DNA from: Tanypteryx hageni
Taxonomy: Eukaryota > Arthropoda > Insecta > Odonata > Petaluridae
NCBI GenBank assembly: GCA_028673005.1
Contig: CM054117.1
Coordinates: forward strand, 51,271,870 to 51,335,869
Length of the DNA: 64,000 nucleotides
Direction of reading: 5' to 3'
The position numbers were made by a program, and so were the translations under genes. The notes beneath the pieces were generated by a model, which searched no databases, was not told the origin of the DNA, and saw nothing but the letters and a program-made list of their open reading frames with translations. Positions 1 to 12,914 of this stretch are shown here, in pieces; position 1 is the stretch's first letter; each line of letters opens with the position of its first letter.

Positions 1-1102
1 ACGAGCAAAAGTCGCAGATATCACAAAAAACAAGAGAAGGACGAGCCGCGTAGGAGGATATTTAATAATGTCCAGCGGCGTTGACGGAAAAATATAATTA
101 AAGCCAGCTTAAGCATCAACCTCAGCATTTAAAAAAATTCGACCGCAACAAAAGAAATTTTTCTTAATTTAAAAATAATTCCCTGTCTCGACCGGAAGCG
201 AATCTCGCATTTAAAAAATTCTTTTAGACTTGTAAAATCGAAAACGGAAAGTAAAGAATTTAAGCGTGTCGTCTGATTGTCATCTGGCGGAGGAAAAGGG
301 ATACCGCGATTTTTTTCGGTTTTCGCATCAGTCCCTGAGCGCGTCCAAAGAATTGGAATAGTTTTTCTGAGCCAGGCGGACACATTGAGAGGAAGTGATG
401 AAAAAAGAAATATTTATCGACGAGTCAGCGGATCTCTGATAAGGGGCGAGAGATAAGAGGGGGAAATGGCTGGGAACCAAATACCCAGCTGAAAATCTGC
501 ACTTAATATGGTCCTTTTTCTCATTCTCATTGTGGTAAGTGCGGATTACCGGAGGCAGCTGCGGCGAATGAAAAAAGATGGTGTGGTCGGATATATCCTG
601 CGTACACATAATGCGAACATAAATCCATTGAGAGATAAGATGATAAATGTACTGCGACGCGATTTTCAACGCGTAGTTATAATAGGATCAATGGTGAACA
701 ATTTGTCCCTTGTCATTGTTAGCGGGACGCGTGATTTAATCTCGCAGCGCTTTGCTTAAAAGAGGCACTCATCCGAAAGAATGATTTGAGTATTTGAATG
801 CAAATCAATACCCAGAAATTCGGTCGGTAAAAATTTGAAATCTCGTTTAAGAATTTTTCGCAAATTTTCTTAAATCGCAATCTCCCAATTATTTCGTGTC
901 AAACTTCCTGTTTTCAAAAATTATAATCCGAAATACCATCAGATAAACACCTCTTTTCCTTGATAAAATAAACACTGATGCCGGAAAACATTGTCATTTA
1001 TATCATCAAGTGAAGTTTTTATCTTATTTTTGACGCAGCGCAAGTATTTTAATGGTTTTTCTCCAACGTCAAATTTGAGGTAAATATTTCACCCTTTTAA
1101 AA
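1..1102. other. AT-rich DNA, no gene recognised
   Basis: Short open frames exist on both strands (longest 113 codons) but show no recognisable domain. I see no tRNA, TIR or tandem array here. Confidence 0.5.
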
Positions 1103-1397
1103 CAGTGGCCACAAACTCAAATAATGCGCGGGCCGCATTTAGGCACCGTACAAAATCTGCGGCTTCCATTCTATGTTGAGAACATTCTTCTGTGTTTTCT
1201 AGTGTTTTTCTAGTGTTTTAAATTGGAATGAAAAATAAACTGTGAAAATTTTGGAATTGATAATTTAACGCACTTCTTAGACTATTTAAAAAATATTTTA
1301 TAATGAATACATTTGAGTTTGAGCTGCATCATTACTTAAGGGCCTTGCTTTGCGGGCCGCATTATGTTCTTCGCGGGCCACGTGTTTGAGACCTATG
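1103..1397. mobile_element. hAT-like MITE (non-autonomous)
   Basis: The left end reads CAGTGGCCACAAACTC followed by a GCGGGCCGC block. The right end, read on the minus strand, is CATAGGTCTCAAACACG followed by TGGCCCGCG. The shared core (CA-GG-C-CAAAC, then GGCC-GC) makes an imperfect terminal inverted repeat of the hAT type. Flanking 8-mers TTTTAAAA and CTATAAGA match at 5 of 8 positions, a weak remnant of a target duplication. There is no coding capacity. Family assignment rests on the CAGTGG-type end. Confidence 0.55.
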
Positions 1398-2259
1398 CTA
1401 TAAGAGAAAGTACTGCTGTATAAGTAACATCTCACTCTATCGGGCCAGGGTTCGTTGACAAACAAACTGCGACTTCGAGATTTACGACGACGATTCCAGA
1501 ATAAACTTTACTGCAGATGTTTAGGATAACTTGCGTAAATTGGCTCTCGCTACAATTGAACCGACGATCGAACCGCCATACGCGTGTTAGCACGGTACCT
1601 TTTGCCCTCGAGCGGCAAAATAATCCGTCAGAAGAAAACAAAAATAAAACGGAAGTGACAAAGAGATACACACCAAAGTTCTAATTTCCCAGAGTGGATG
1701 AACGAATATACTCGTCGTCGAGTGAGCATAAATCCCAAATGAGTGCAAATCCCAAACGCTCTTTCTCAAAGGACCGAAAAGAGGAATTCATTAACCTTAG
1801 TGCCGCCTCTAAATTTAACAGCGCCGTCGTTACGTTACCAGAATGCCAAAGTTCAGCTCCGAAAGACGCCCTCTCCCTCGAAAGGAAACAAAACACTCCT
1901 ACACGCGTGCGACGCCTAAGCCGAGGTCACACACACGAACGCGCAGTAACGGATCAAAACCAAAATTATCCCGAACGCCTTGGTGGCGCGCGATGCCGAC
2001 GAGACTCCCGTATCGGAGGAAGCTTGCTAGACCGAAACGTACACATTATACCCCGAGTAAGGTTCTTATCGGAGGGAGGGTGGGAGGGATTTTATTACTG
2101 CGGCGTGCGGTCGGAGGAGGGGTAGGGAGGATGGCACGAGCGATCACACCTGCCTCCACCCCTTCATCCCCATCGCCGCCGCCAACATCCTTACGGCCCA
2201 CTACGCCAATACAGTACCCGACGCCATCTGCACCCTCCGAGAGAAATGAATCGAAGCGG
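1398..2259. other. CpG-richer non-coding stretch
   Basis: This stretch has visibly more CG dinucleotides and GC than its surroundings, especially 1550-2230. Open frames of 139 and 143 codons on the plus strand are rich in Arg, Pro and Ser and look compositional. It could be a promoter or an untranslated exon of an unseen gene, but I see no TATA box or initiator with clear context. Confidence 0.3.
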
Positions 2260-3170
2260 TAAAAAAAGGGAGGGGAAAAAAGGCGAGGGACTGAGGGTGG
2301 CCGATAGGAGTGATTTGGTGAGGATTGAGGGAGGGAGGACGGCGAGGGGGGATGGGTAGGAAGGGATAGGAGAGGAAAGAGATAGCCGAGAAGGTGATAG
2401 ATGGAAGGGAAAGAAAAGGGGGATATATGAGAGAAGAGTGAGAGTAGGAGGAGGTGAACATACAATAGAAGGAAAGTGGGAGATAATGGAAGAAAAGAAA
2501 AATAGGCGGGAGTGTGAGAGACGAGCGGTGGAAAAAAGAAAGGGAGAGAAAGCGAGGACGTGAGAGGGGAGGTGGAGGGGAGATGAGAAGGGAGGTGGGA
2601 GGGGAGGAAAGAGGGAAAGGAGAGAAGTGGAGGTGAGAGGGAGAGGAGAGACGGGGAGGAGAAAGGGAGAGCGCGGGAAAATATGAACAAGGAGAGGGAA
2701 ATAAAAGAGATACGTGGGATGGAGAGAGAACATGAAGAGAGAAGAAGAGAGGGTGAGATGGAGAGTAAAAAAAAAATAAAGGGTAAGAGAGCGAGGAAGA
2801 GAAAGATAGAGACGAAGAGATGGGGAAAGGCAGGGAGAGAGACTGGGGTAAAGTATAGCGGAGAAAGAGAGTAGGGAAAGGTGAGAGGAGATATGAAGAC
2901 ATAGGAAGAGAGGAGATAAGGAAACGGAGAGAGAGTGAGAGAGTAGTGGGAGAGAGATGGAGGAAAGAGGAGGTGGTGTGTGGAGAGAGGACTGGAGAGG
3001 AGCAAGAGAGGGATTGAGAGAGGGAGAGTGATGTTAAAATGGAGGTAGGACAAGAAGGGAGGAGGAGGGAGGAGAGAGTGGAAGGAGAGATGGTATTGAA
3101 AGAGTGGAGGAGAGATGGAGGAGGTGGAGAGGCATAACGTAGATGAGAGAGATGAGAGGGGAAGGGAGGG
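2260..3170 (+). repeat. 900-bp polypurine (GA-rich) tract
   Basis: The plus strand is almost only A and G, built from degenerate GGGAGAG, GAGGAGG and GAAGAGA words. Pyrimidine interruptions are isolated. Two overlapping minus-strand frames of more than 330 codons arise only because Ser/Leu/Pro/Phe codons dominate the pyrimidine strand; they are not genes. Mirror-symmetric GA runs of this kind can form triplex (H-DNA). Confidence 0.9.
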
Positions 3171-4610
3171 TTCTTCACCCTACACCTCTCGGATTCCATC
3201 TGCCAACCGCCTCCCTGATTAAGAACCTATCCTTCCATTTTATTTCCTACTACGAGTACCCAAATCGCCGCCCGTGCGAAAACAACACGGCGAGCGAAAG
3301 GATACAGGAGTGAGAGGGAAACGAGTGCTTTTTTGGCAAGGTGCCTTCCCTCTCCAATTCCGTCTCGCGCTAACCAGAAAGCTAGAGAGAGGAAGTGAGG
3401 TAAAGAGGGAGATAGAGGGTGTGAACGAGTGAAGAAGAGGAAATGCGCAGACGGGCTGAACGAGGAGGAAGGGAAAAAAGCGCAAACAGAACATTAATTC
3501 ATGACGAAAAGGGTAAAGAGAAGGGAAAATTACCGGAGAGCTTTATGGGCACCTACTACTTGTTTATTTTTCACCCGACAAGGGGGTTTTATTATTGCTA
3601 TTTTTTTGAGGCACACGTCATCAAAGGGTGTCACGGGCGTTATTTTATGGGGCAATATGTTAGAGGGAGTGTCTCTCTCTCTCTGAAATAAGTGTCTTGA
3701 GTCCCAGAACCAAAAGGCGAGGTATAATTATGCATAGAAATTTGTCCATGGCTTGTCGCTTTTTCAAAAAAATTTAATGACTTTGGTCAGCATGCATGTG
3801 GATTTTGTGAGTTTGGATACGGCGAAAAAAAATGTTAGAATTCACTGCATCACGCAGGTCTTATTCTTTCTGTGTATGCTTTGAAGCGTGGACTAAAGTC
3901 ATTCTGCTTCGCTTCCGACAGTGACACAGCTTTATCGGTAAATGGGAGAAAAAAGGCATGCCGCGTCTATGAAAAATTTATTCAAAAAATGATAAGGCAA
4001 ACCCTTAAGTTACTTTCTTCGATGTGTCTGCGTTGAACGAAATCGCGTTGTGGAAACTTAATGCCTTTATAGAATAAATCGCGCGTTCTTATAAGCTAGG
4101 AGCTTTCTTGCGCCTAATTCAGATTCGCGGATGATTTACTTTTTATTCGGGTTAGGTAAATAAGGGTCACATTTACTTAACCGCGTATAATCAAATCAAT
4201 TTGGAGAAACCGGTGATAGAAAAGGATTTACAGTACTGGTATTCTTATCCTACGAAATGTATACAAAATGTACTGTACTACTAGAATAACTCTGAATAAT
4301 TTCGACCTAAAGAGCCTCTTATACAAATTATATTGCTCCTTATAATTAATAGTGATGACAAAAATAATGGCAGTGAATATTCATTTAATGTATAAAAAGC
4401 TGGTGTTGTGCTCTTAATGCGTGCCATAAACTAAATGAGGGTCGTGGCCTTCAAAGGATTATTAATCATTCTCTCCCGAAACGTTAAACCAAATAAATTT
4501 TCTATAAAGAACAGCTTCTTTGAAGAAGGATTCAATGATAAAAAATGAAATTACTATTCAATATAGAATTTTCGAGCTCGCCTTCTTGTCAAAATAAAAT
4601 TGACGTAATC
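3171..4610. other. Non-coding, AT-rich after 3.7 kb
   Basis: A smaller purine-rich segment lies at 3370-3540 and a TCTCTCTCTC run near 3670. From 3710 onward the DNA is AT-rich. No gene, RNA or clear repeat was recognised. Confidence 0.45.
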
Positions 4611-4672
4611 TACATCTACAGTTTACCCTGCAAGCCACCGCAAGGGTGTGTGGCAGGGGTAATAGATCTCTA
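4611..4672 (+). repeat. Fragment of an insect retroposon tail
   Basis: The words TTTACCCTGCAAGCCACC and GGGTGTGTGGCAGGGGTA resemble a retroposon-tail sequence (CCTGCAAGCCACC...GTGTGTGGC) that I recall from several insect genomes. Only about 60 bp are present, with no ORF and no clear target duplication. Which LINE or SINE it derives from is not decidable here. Confidence 0.45.
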
Positions 4673-4709
4673 CAACAGCTAACAAAAAGAATAGGAAAAT
4701 CAGACGAGT

Positions 4710-4750
4710 TTTCATCTACCAAGCAGCCGTCTTAATGGGTGAGTCATCGT
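4710..4750 (+). repeat. Diverged copy of the AAGCAGCC core repeat
   Basis: CATCTACCAAGCAGCCGTCT followed by TAATGGGTGAGTCATC aligns with the centre of the foldback repeats at 22763-22884 and 37014-37155. The foldback arms are not recognisable here, so this is a fragment of that family. Confidence 0.45.
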
Positions 4751-5214
4751 CAATTGATTTTAATACCCACATCAGGTTTACCTGACATTTTTATGGCTAC
4801 TCGATAAAACAATTATTTCAATTTGCATTTCCTTTGTTTTGCAATTCGAATACATACCCAATCGTCTTACTTATTTTTATTGGTGAAATATTTTAATTAA
4901 AAATAAACCGAAACCCCGGCTGGTACTGCTATCCAAAACGGGTTAAAATATTGCGGTGAAACGTCAAATATTTAATTTAGTAGATTAATGACGGCTTAGG
5001 ACAACGCATTACTACCAAATCCGCTCAGCCGGAGTGGCGCTGTGATAGGCGTACAGCAGTGGACGACCCCATTGCCCTCCACTGGGTGCATTCTTAAATT
5101 CATTCCGCGCAGCATTCCTTGTTTCTACGCTGAAAATTAAGTCTGTATGACAAGAGAAAGAGAGATTCTGATTTTCAAAATGTATGACTGTCGACAGAGG
5201 CGGAACCAAGAGGG

Positions 5215-5279
5215 GAAGTGGTAATTGGGGCGATACCCCCCCCCCCCCCCATTGGGAAGTTTCTGGATCCGCCCCTGGC
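5215..5279 (-). mobile_element. hAT terminus fragment with poly-C run
   Basis: Read on the minus strand the segment begins CAGGGGCGGATCCAGAAAC, a hAT-type terminus, and then enters a run of about 16 G. A partner terminus is not clear. A loosely similar stretch (CCCAGTGGAGGGCAATGGGG on the minus strand, near 5070-5090) may be part of the same remnant. Confidence 0.45.
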
Positions 5280-5759
5280 GTATAGACTTACCGGCGAGAC
5301 ATGGCGAAACTAACAGGCCGCATTGCAGCAAAAGACGGATTAAAATATCGGGCCTCAGAATAAATTAAAGTTTAATTACGGTATTCGCCACCCAACGGCA
5401 TAACGAAAAGAAACAAGCAACAGACGACGTAATTCTCGTTGCGAGCAGTTCCTTTTTATTCGGGCACGTTTTTAAAAATTCAAATTTATCGGGTGCGGTC
5501 TCCCGCGACCACTTTCCGACAGGCCATTTGGCCTGGTCGTGCTCCCTCGGTGGACGACCGCGCTTCTTTTCGATACGCCCTGTTTGTTTTGTCCTGCCGA
5601 AGGCACGATAGGGAGAAGGAATGTTACGTCGACATTGTGTGGATAAAAACAAGGACGACCACTTGTCCAACGTCGTGGACAGTGCCGGTTCTATAGTCCG
5701 TCCTTCCGTGGCTAATCAGATCCCGCCGTCTATATGAGCGTTAAATCGTTAAAGAATAA

Positions 5760-5860
5760 AACATGATAGAGAGGGAAATAGAATGAGAGGGAGAGATGGA
5801 GAGGGAAAGAGGGAGATAGAGAAAGGAAAGGAGAATAAAAGAGAGGGAGAGAGATAGTGG
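5760..5860 (+). repeat. Short polypurine tract
   Basis: The plus strand is GA-only over most of this segment (GAGAGGGAAATAGAATGAGA-type words). It is non-coding. Confidence 0.75.
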
Positions 5861-6214
5861 CCAAACTAGGAACGGAAGGGGCCCGCGGCTAAATAATATT
5901 CGGGATAATATTCGTAGCCCCTCTGCCCTCTGAACTAATAGATACATGCGTTCAGTTAAAACTGAAACCCGCTGTAAAGAGATTGTACTTAATAATAATC
6001 CTCAGAAATATGCTGACAAAGTTAGACTTTTTAAATTACTCTGTCCAAAAATAATTATCAACTGGAAAGATATTCAGAAATTAGGATAAAAAGAGAAATA
6101 GGTAAAAATTCTAAATTTCTTCTACATCCGGAAAAATTCGAGGGCTCCCCAAGGACATCCAGGCCATCTGGGACTGTGGCATTTGGCCAGTAACGCCACC
6201 CTATTGTTACGCTA

Positions 6215-6515
6215 CTGGAGGAAGAGAGGGTTGGAGAGGGAGAGTGGGAGGGGGGAGAGGAAGGAAGAGTGTGGGAATGAGAGAGGTGGGGAGAGAGAAG
6301 AAGGGAGAGAGAGGGAGAGAAGAGTGAGAGACGATAAAAAAGAGTGAGAAAGAGGGAGCAAGAGGACACGAAGGAGAAGAGGATAGAAGGGGGAGATGTG
6401 GAGAGTCAGGGAGGCAGAGAATAGAGGCAGAGAGGGGTGAGAGAGGAGAGGAAGAAAAGGGAGGGAGAGAAAGAAAGTGAGGGGGAGGAGATAGAAGGAG
6501 AAAAGAGACGTATAG
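6215..6515 (+). repeat. 300-bp polypurine tract
   Basis: Another plus-strand GA-rich block of GGGAGAG and AGAGAGA words. Minus-strand frames of 103 and 146 codons through it are Ser/Leu/Pro-only artefacts. Confidence 0.85.
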
Positions 6516-6519
6516 AACT

Positions 6520-8400
6520 CATATATTGAGCAATATATTCCGAACAAATAAGGTTTGTCAATTCCATTGACAATGGCATGTATAAGAAAGTCTAACTTGA
6601 CGTAGTTCATGAACAGTAATAAATGTTGCCACTTGAAGCAATGTATTGGCAAGGAAATTCTTTCATTTTCAAGAAATTATGATTAAAGCAGAATTTACGC
6701 TGTGTATTAAAGAAAGCTATATACAAATTAAAAAGTGTAGTAATTTAAGAGAAACTGCACCACTTCATAATCAATCCCTAGTATACGTAACATTTAAATT
6801 ATCGTAATCCAACATTCAGAGAATTAAATAATTTACTTTTATGTAACAACACACCCCATTAATTTTATGCGCTCCTGAAATTTATAAATCCCAGGGGAAA
6901 TGCACTGCTTTAGTGGGCGGACATATTCTAGACCAAATATTTGCGTCGTAGGCATGGCAGCGAAATTTATTATCGTTGAATTTGAGAATAATACGATTTT
7001 TTCACTGCCCCTGCCTATTTTTATTACTTATGTGGAACGGAGTTGAATGAACTCCGTGTTAAAAATACACGTCACTCTTTTCTGCGTGCGTGTGTACAGC
7101 TATCAAATTTGTTATTTTAATTCTGTACGTTTAAAAAATGCAACTTTATTGCGTCCTTTCGCGACATTTAATGTTAGCCATGTATATTAGATGAGTGTAG
7201 ACATAAATATTCTGATGAAAATTTCACGAAATTACGTCCTGCTTTGTTTTACTCACATGGTTCTATGGTACTGAATTGGGAAATTCGTATTTTTTTTCGT
7301 TTACTAGATGAGGGATATTTTTATTTCACCACAGAACTGTATCAACATTCATGTATATTTCTAAAACTTAATTATAAAAAAAATTCAACCTAATACGTGA
7401 GAATATTTTCATGTACTTTGAAAAGATGGAAAACCAAAGAAATTATATTCATTGTTTCATAATCATTTGCAGGCCCATGTCATGCATAACAACAGTGGTA
7501 TACAACGGCACCTTTTAAGAATACTTTAAACAAATATTTGAAATTATTAATACGATCCATTTCAAAATTATATAATGAACTCAGCTGGTTCCTCGTATCA
7601 AATAAATAACATTTGCGAAATCCCTAGAAGCCATTGAGTAAACGACTGAGGATGCTCTCTCCGTGGTTGCATACGCTTTTTTGGCTGGATGGATACCTCC
7701 ATTCATTAATTTAGTAATCACTGAAGTTTATATTTAATACCGCGCAAAAAAATTAATAGGGGTAATTTCTCAGAAATCCACTTCCATTATAGCCTGAAAA
7801 AAGTTACGTGTTCGAGCACCTGTGCATTTTTAGGCTGGGATCATTTCGGAAGCCAGGTGTTCGAGACATTACTAAACGAGCGCAAGAAATTTCCGTCGTA
7901 ATTATTTCAACAGCATCGTGGAGATGGAGTAAAAGAGAGAGAGAGAATAAATGAAATGTTATAGGTTCAAGTACGTATATCTTTATTGCTACTCTGAATC
8001 CAGCTAAAAAATAAAAACGTAAAATTTGTGATTGCGTTGTATATGTCAGATATTAAGAGAGCAATTAATTTAAAATAAAAGCGGTAAATGAGGAAGAGGC
8101 TATCGCCTTATCAATTTACCTTTACGCATATATTATCAGAATATAACGTCATTTAAAAATCATAGAATCGTCTACAATAATCGATTCCTCTAATTTAAAT
8201 AAATTCAAACTAATCCAAATTGCAAACAACAATATGGGTAATTAAATGAGGAAGTTGATTAATGGTTGCAAATGACAATTACCTACGATAACCAAATTGC
8301 AGCGAAATGTTAGCATTAGTCTACCATCTCGCCAATGAAACATGCATACTAAATTAAACCTTAATCTGTTATATTATAGAATTCAGTAATACATTTACTG
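6520..8400. other. AT-rich non-coding DNA
   Basis: No open frame above 60 codons, and no TIR pair or tandem array that I could recognise. A small imperfect inverted repeat (GTTCGAGCACCTG and CAGGTGTTCGAGAC) lies near 7810-7866. Confidence 0.5.
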
Positions 8401-8406
8401 CTGCCA

Positions 8407-8633
8407 TGACTGGGCATCCTAGAAGTCTGGACTAATGGCCAAACTAGACATAGCATTGTTAAAGTTATACAAACATATTTATAATGTAATAACATCAGTT
8501 CAACTTTCTTTTGATTGTTGTATCAGGTTAGTATATTTCCTGACATGTAAAACCATCGTCAGAAATGAGTTTGTTTACCTTTAAGAATATGCCAATTTTC
8601 CCTTAGATTCCGGACTTCTGGGACACCGCTTAA
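8407..8633. mobile_element. Candidate MITE with pogo-like ends
   Basis: Left side GACTGGGCATCCTAGAAGTC then TGGA. Right side on the minus strand AAGCGGTGTCCCAGAAGTCC then GGA. The AGAAGTCYGGA core with a C-rich word before it is shared in inverted orientation across about 225 bp. There is no coding capacity. Exact ends and target duplication are unclear. Confidence 0.45.
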
Positions 8634-9502
8634 GAGCGCAGAACTATTTCACATGAAAATAAACATATCATATGTGCCTATTAAAATGGAAACATTATTT
8701 GAGTTTATAAAGCGCATTGCAAGTTTAAAAAGTTAACAGCAATATGTATGATAAAATTCACACATGAAAAACATTCTAAGGGTCTTTCTTTTAAGTGGCG
8801 CGATAATAAAATCCGACCCACTATCGCCTCTGCCCAGTCGATAAACCCGGGCGTACTCCTAGTCCGAAACACAGGCAGATCCCTGGTAGCGTATAAACTG
8901 TTTCTCCGAATCTACTTTGCATGCGAAAACTTCTCGGATTATCGAGGGAACTCGTTCAAAACTTTACGACATCCTGGTACAGTACAGTACTGACTCCGAT
9001 ACTAGGATCCTCAAAGTTTTATTGCTGTCCCGTTTCGCTCCAAACAACAAAACCATTTTTTCTCGGCACAAAGAATCCGATTGTCTGTGTATGAAAGATG
9101 ATTCCGAGAAGATTTGGCGGAGCGTGAGGAAGGTTAAGGCGGACACGGTGTCTGTGTATGCTCCCGCCAGTTAAGCATTTAATTCTCCTTTTTTCGAAAA
9201 TATCGGACTTGCCAACTGGTTTCCATACGCACTTCGCAGAAATCCGGTTTCTGAGAAATATTTGCTTGAGTGACGACAAAGATTCTGCATAAATTATAAA
9301 TATTTCACGGTCCTCGACACGTGGACCAGTATTCCTCATCTTTTCTTAAAGTTTGCTGATTACTAATTTTACTTTTTGCTGTAAAATAATCGTAGTAACA
9401 GAGGCCTACTTGAAAATATGCAGGATAAATTTGTTTCGGAGGTAGATATGCCACTAATTACATTTCCGAGAATAAATAAATCCTATACCATATACTATAG
9501 GC

Positions 9503-9811
9503 CAGTGGTTCCAAATATTTTCGAGAGTGCGGACTCCTTTTCAACATTCAAAAATTTCCCGGACCATATCATGCTGCTAGTTGTTTTTTCACTCCATTTT
9601 ATATGAAAATGTAACGTAATATCAAAGCATTAATATGCACTCAGCAATAGTTTGTAATTTTCACACTTAACATTTTGTGGCATTCTTATTGATTACCTCA
9701 ACAAATATAATTGCGGAGCATAGCAGTGAGGATGTTATTTTTTCCGCGGACCCCATGTAGTAGCCTCGCGGGCCACCATGGGTCTGTGGACCACAGATTG
9801 GGGAGCACTTG
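9503..9811. mobile_element. hAT-like MITE
   Basis: The left end is CAGTGGTTCCAAATATTTTC. The right end on the minus strand is CAAGTGCTCCCCAATCTGTG. Internal words CGGACTCC at the left, and GCGGGCCACC and GTGGACCACA at the right, are shared with the other hAT-like MITEs in this window. Flanks CTATAGGC and CTATGCCA share only their first four bases, so any 8-bp duplication is eroded. Confidence 0.6.
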
Positions 9812-10744
9812 CTATGCCATACTATATACCTTTGGGCAATGCAGTTTACTCAATTTTTCCTAATACGAAAAAAATATATTTCTTCGATGAACATCTAATT
9901 TTCTCGAACTTACCTAATAAATATAACATTTGAAAAAAAAATATCAGAATATTCATTTTTACATCTAATATATTCTATCTAGAGAGTTATATTTGGTTTC
10001 CATGATAAACATTAAAAATCTGCACTATTATAGAAATGCAAAACTGTACCATTTTCTCAGAAATCGTAAAATAATATCTAGGAAATAAGATGGTAGGAAC
10101 ATATAGGATGGTAGGAGCATAGGATGGTAGGAAGAGTTTCGAGAAATCAGGATTTTTCTCAATCCTTCCCGTAAGAATTTCACAGGCTTTTTAGGGCAAT
10201 TGATCAAATAAAGAACTACTCGCGTATTTTGCCTCAGGAAAGAAAACATCAAACCGGTTTTGAGAGCTACGGTGACATTCATCGCATCGGATCGAACATG
10301 CCCATTTAAAGGACCATAAAGATCCGTGGGGAACAGTGTGCTGAACTCGGTCAATACACTTGCCATTCGAAAACTGCCCCAGTTTTCGCGACATTATGGC
10401 AGTGCGCTCGCCAAGCCAAATGGCCACTCACGTCCCGAGAATAGACTAACCGACCTCGTATCCCGAAGTGCATCGCAGAGATTTGATGGAAGGAAAGTGT
10501 CATGTCTTTCGATTGAGGTTGCGACACTGAAACGATTATTGAGGGTACGAACAGAAACACGGGAAGTCGGAGAGTAGATTTTTAGGCTAATCGACGAGCT
10601 GCAGAGAGGGAAGTAAATTAATAAAATGGCGCCATAAATCTTGAGTAAGAAATTACTCCGTCGGACTTTTCACCGTGGCGTACATACGGATAACACGCGT
10701 TTCGAACAACAAAAATATATTAATAAAATTTGTATGCATGTATC
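9812..10744. other. Non-coding, slightly CpG-enriched
   Basis: A short tandem word (GGATGGTAGGA(A/G)CATA-like) lies at 10088-10135. Overlapping frames at 10190-10580 on both strands show no recognisable domain. Confidence 0.4.
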
Positions 10745-11031
10745 GCGTGCAAAATAAATACTGTTGTTATCCAACAATAAAAAATATCAGCCGATATTAA
10801 ATAACACTATCTAATAATAAATCATACTATCCAATAAAAAATGCTATCAATAATAGACAATAAAAGCCCATAATAAATAACACATTACATTAATAAATAA
10901 TGCCATCCAAGAATAAAAAATACAAACCAATAATAAATATTACAATCTGACAATAAATAATACAATCAAATAATATATAATGCTATACCATAACAGATTA
11001 TAACAGCCAATAATAAATAATACCATTCAAT
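10745..11031. repeat. Degenerate AT-rich tandem repeat
   Basis: Diverged units of roughly 20-25 bp built on CAATAATAAATAATGCTATC follow each other up to the hAT element. The same array resumes at 15464. The hAT element therefore landed inside the array. Confidence 0.7.
11024..11031. other. Left 8-bp target duplication of hAT element
   Basis: CATTCAAT immediately precedes the hAT terminus. The partner at 15456-15463 is CATTAAAT, a 7/8 match. Eight base pairs is the duplication length of hAT transposases. Confidence 0.7.
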
Positions 11032-12901
11032 CAGGCCCCTGCCCCCCATAACTTTAAATGTTCTTCCTTAAGAAAAGTGCCCACGCGGGAACGCCGTTCC
11101 ACTTGATACAAAATGAAGCTCTCTGCATTCCCATTGTTAATAAAAAGCATATAAAAATGTTCCGGTTGTTAAAATATTTAAGATAGTCAACTTCGCGCGT
11201 AATAATTTGAAATGAAACGTTGGCGATTTTATGTTGGACCCAGAGCCGGCTTTAGGGGGCGGGCGGTCGCCCAGGGCGCCGAAGGAGCGCCGTAAGGGCA
11301 TAAATTTTTATCGAGTGACAAGTGATGCGCACGGGGGTCCAAAAAGGAAGCGTGGAAGCCCAATGAATTGGCAAAAGCCACGGGTGACCTTCCTGCACAT
11401 CTAAGGGACAATTGGGGATGCAGCATTGGTCCGCGTACTAGAGAAATACTGATTCTGGGAAGAAGACATTAGAGACGGGAAATGCACCTCCGGAAACGGG
11501 AGAGTTTGTCAACAGAGAGGAGAAAGGGTGAAGTCCGTGGGTGATTTAGATAATAAGCTTTCTTTTCAGAAAAAATCGTTAAGTATGCTGGAGGGAGAAA
11601 ATGGGTGAAAACTGCAAAAAGAATAAGTTACAACATAATAGAGTCGCCCGTTAGATATTCTATACAGCACACCATATGGTTATCTGGTGTTTTACTGCTA
11701 GTACTCTTTTGACCAGGACTCAACCATTCTCTTTCAAGAGTTCGAGCTGGCCTAAGCTCAATTTAAGTCTCTCTGTTTTGTGAAGTAGGCAGTGTGAAAG
11801 GGCTTTTAATCATTGTATACTTATATAATTTATTGTACAATTCGTTGTGCAAATTGTATAACTATCAATCAGTATCGTTGATTGTGCAATTATTAACTAC
11901 TGAATTTTTACTGCGGTCAGTGATCTATATCATCCATCTCTCAGAAGTTACATCGGCCATAATAAAAGAACGCAACGTCTCACAGTCGGAAAGTATGGGT
12001 GTCTCATATTTTATAAGTTTAGCTCTGTTTAGTGGTTCGTTCATCGTCTTAGAAAACAACTATGGATTGCATAGCCATGATTTGAATTTAAAATGTCAAT
12101 TTAAATTACACTGTAACAGTAGTTGTCTTATCTTCCAACAAAAAACTATAAAAAATTTTTATTCTAATTTTCCTTGCAAATTATTTTGGCCGAAAGTATA
12201 TATTTAACTTATGCTAAGATTTTGGTGCAATAAAAAGGGAAATTTCAACTCATGGGGCGCTATATCTAATGCTATGCTGTAATAAAAACATTTCACATAT
12301 CATTAATGAAGCAAATTTGACCGAAATCATGAAAAAGTCGGCCGTGCGATTTATTTTCGCGCGTTTTGTTTTCTGTTCTGCATATCGCTGTGCGGATTAA
12401 CATAAACTTTTTCATCAATGTAATTGTTTTAGTTTAGTTAGATTCTTGGAACTCATTTTATGTTTGCCTGTTGTATATCAGTTCTCTTTGCTGTTTTTAA
12501 AAATAATTATTTGCAATCCTATCATAAATTGCGGAAAAACGGAAAAATTGGCGCTCTTTTTTCCATTTTTTCGGAAAAAAACCAAAGACGAAGGTAGAAG
12601 AAGTGGAGAAACAGTTTGCAGTATCAACGGCGACAACGACCATAGTGCGCAAAAGAGTGAAAGTGAAATCTCAATGAAAAAGAAGCAACCTCTTCGAATT
12701 CAGGTGATATTGGTCAAACTGATATCGCTTTTTTTAAAACAAATTGCATGATGATGACAAGTTAGAGGTTATCAAAATATATGAAACCAAAAGCAGATTA
12801 CAAGTGTCCTTCTCGCATCTCTAATAAGCAAAAAAGAAGTTTTCAGTACTTATGGCTGATAAAATATGAGTGGTTATCCTATTCTAAAGCTGAAAATAGT
12901 G

Positions 12902-12914
12902 CCTATTGTAAATA
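12902..12914 (+). other. Left 13-bp target duplication of SINE pair
   Basis: CCTATTGTAAATA here and at 13306-13318 are identical. In the uninterrupted transposase gene this sequence codes for part of the zinc-finger-like segment (AYCKY). Confidence 0.85.

Noticed and set aside
1432..1671. Minus-strand frame ending STNPGPIE, recalling a 2A-like NPGP peptide
   Set aside because: The D-x-E-x-N-P-G-P core is absent (only NPGP), the frame stops two codons later, and no LINE or viral ORF follows.
2046..3199. Two overlapping minus-strand open frames of more than 330 codons
   Set aside because: They are Ser/Leu/Pro/Phe-only translations of a polypurine tract, present in more than one frame, with no domain.
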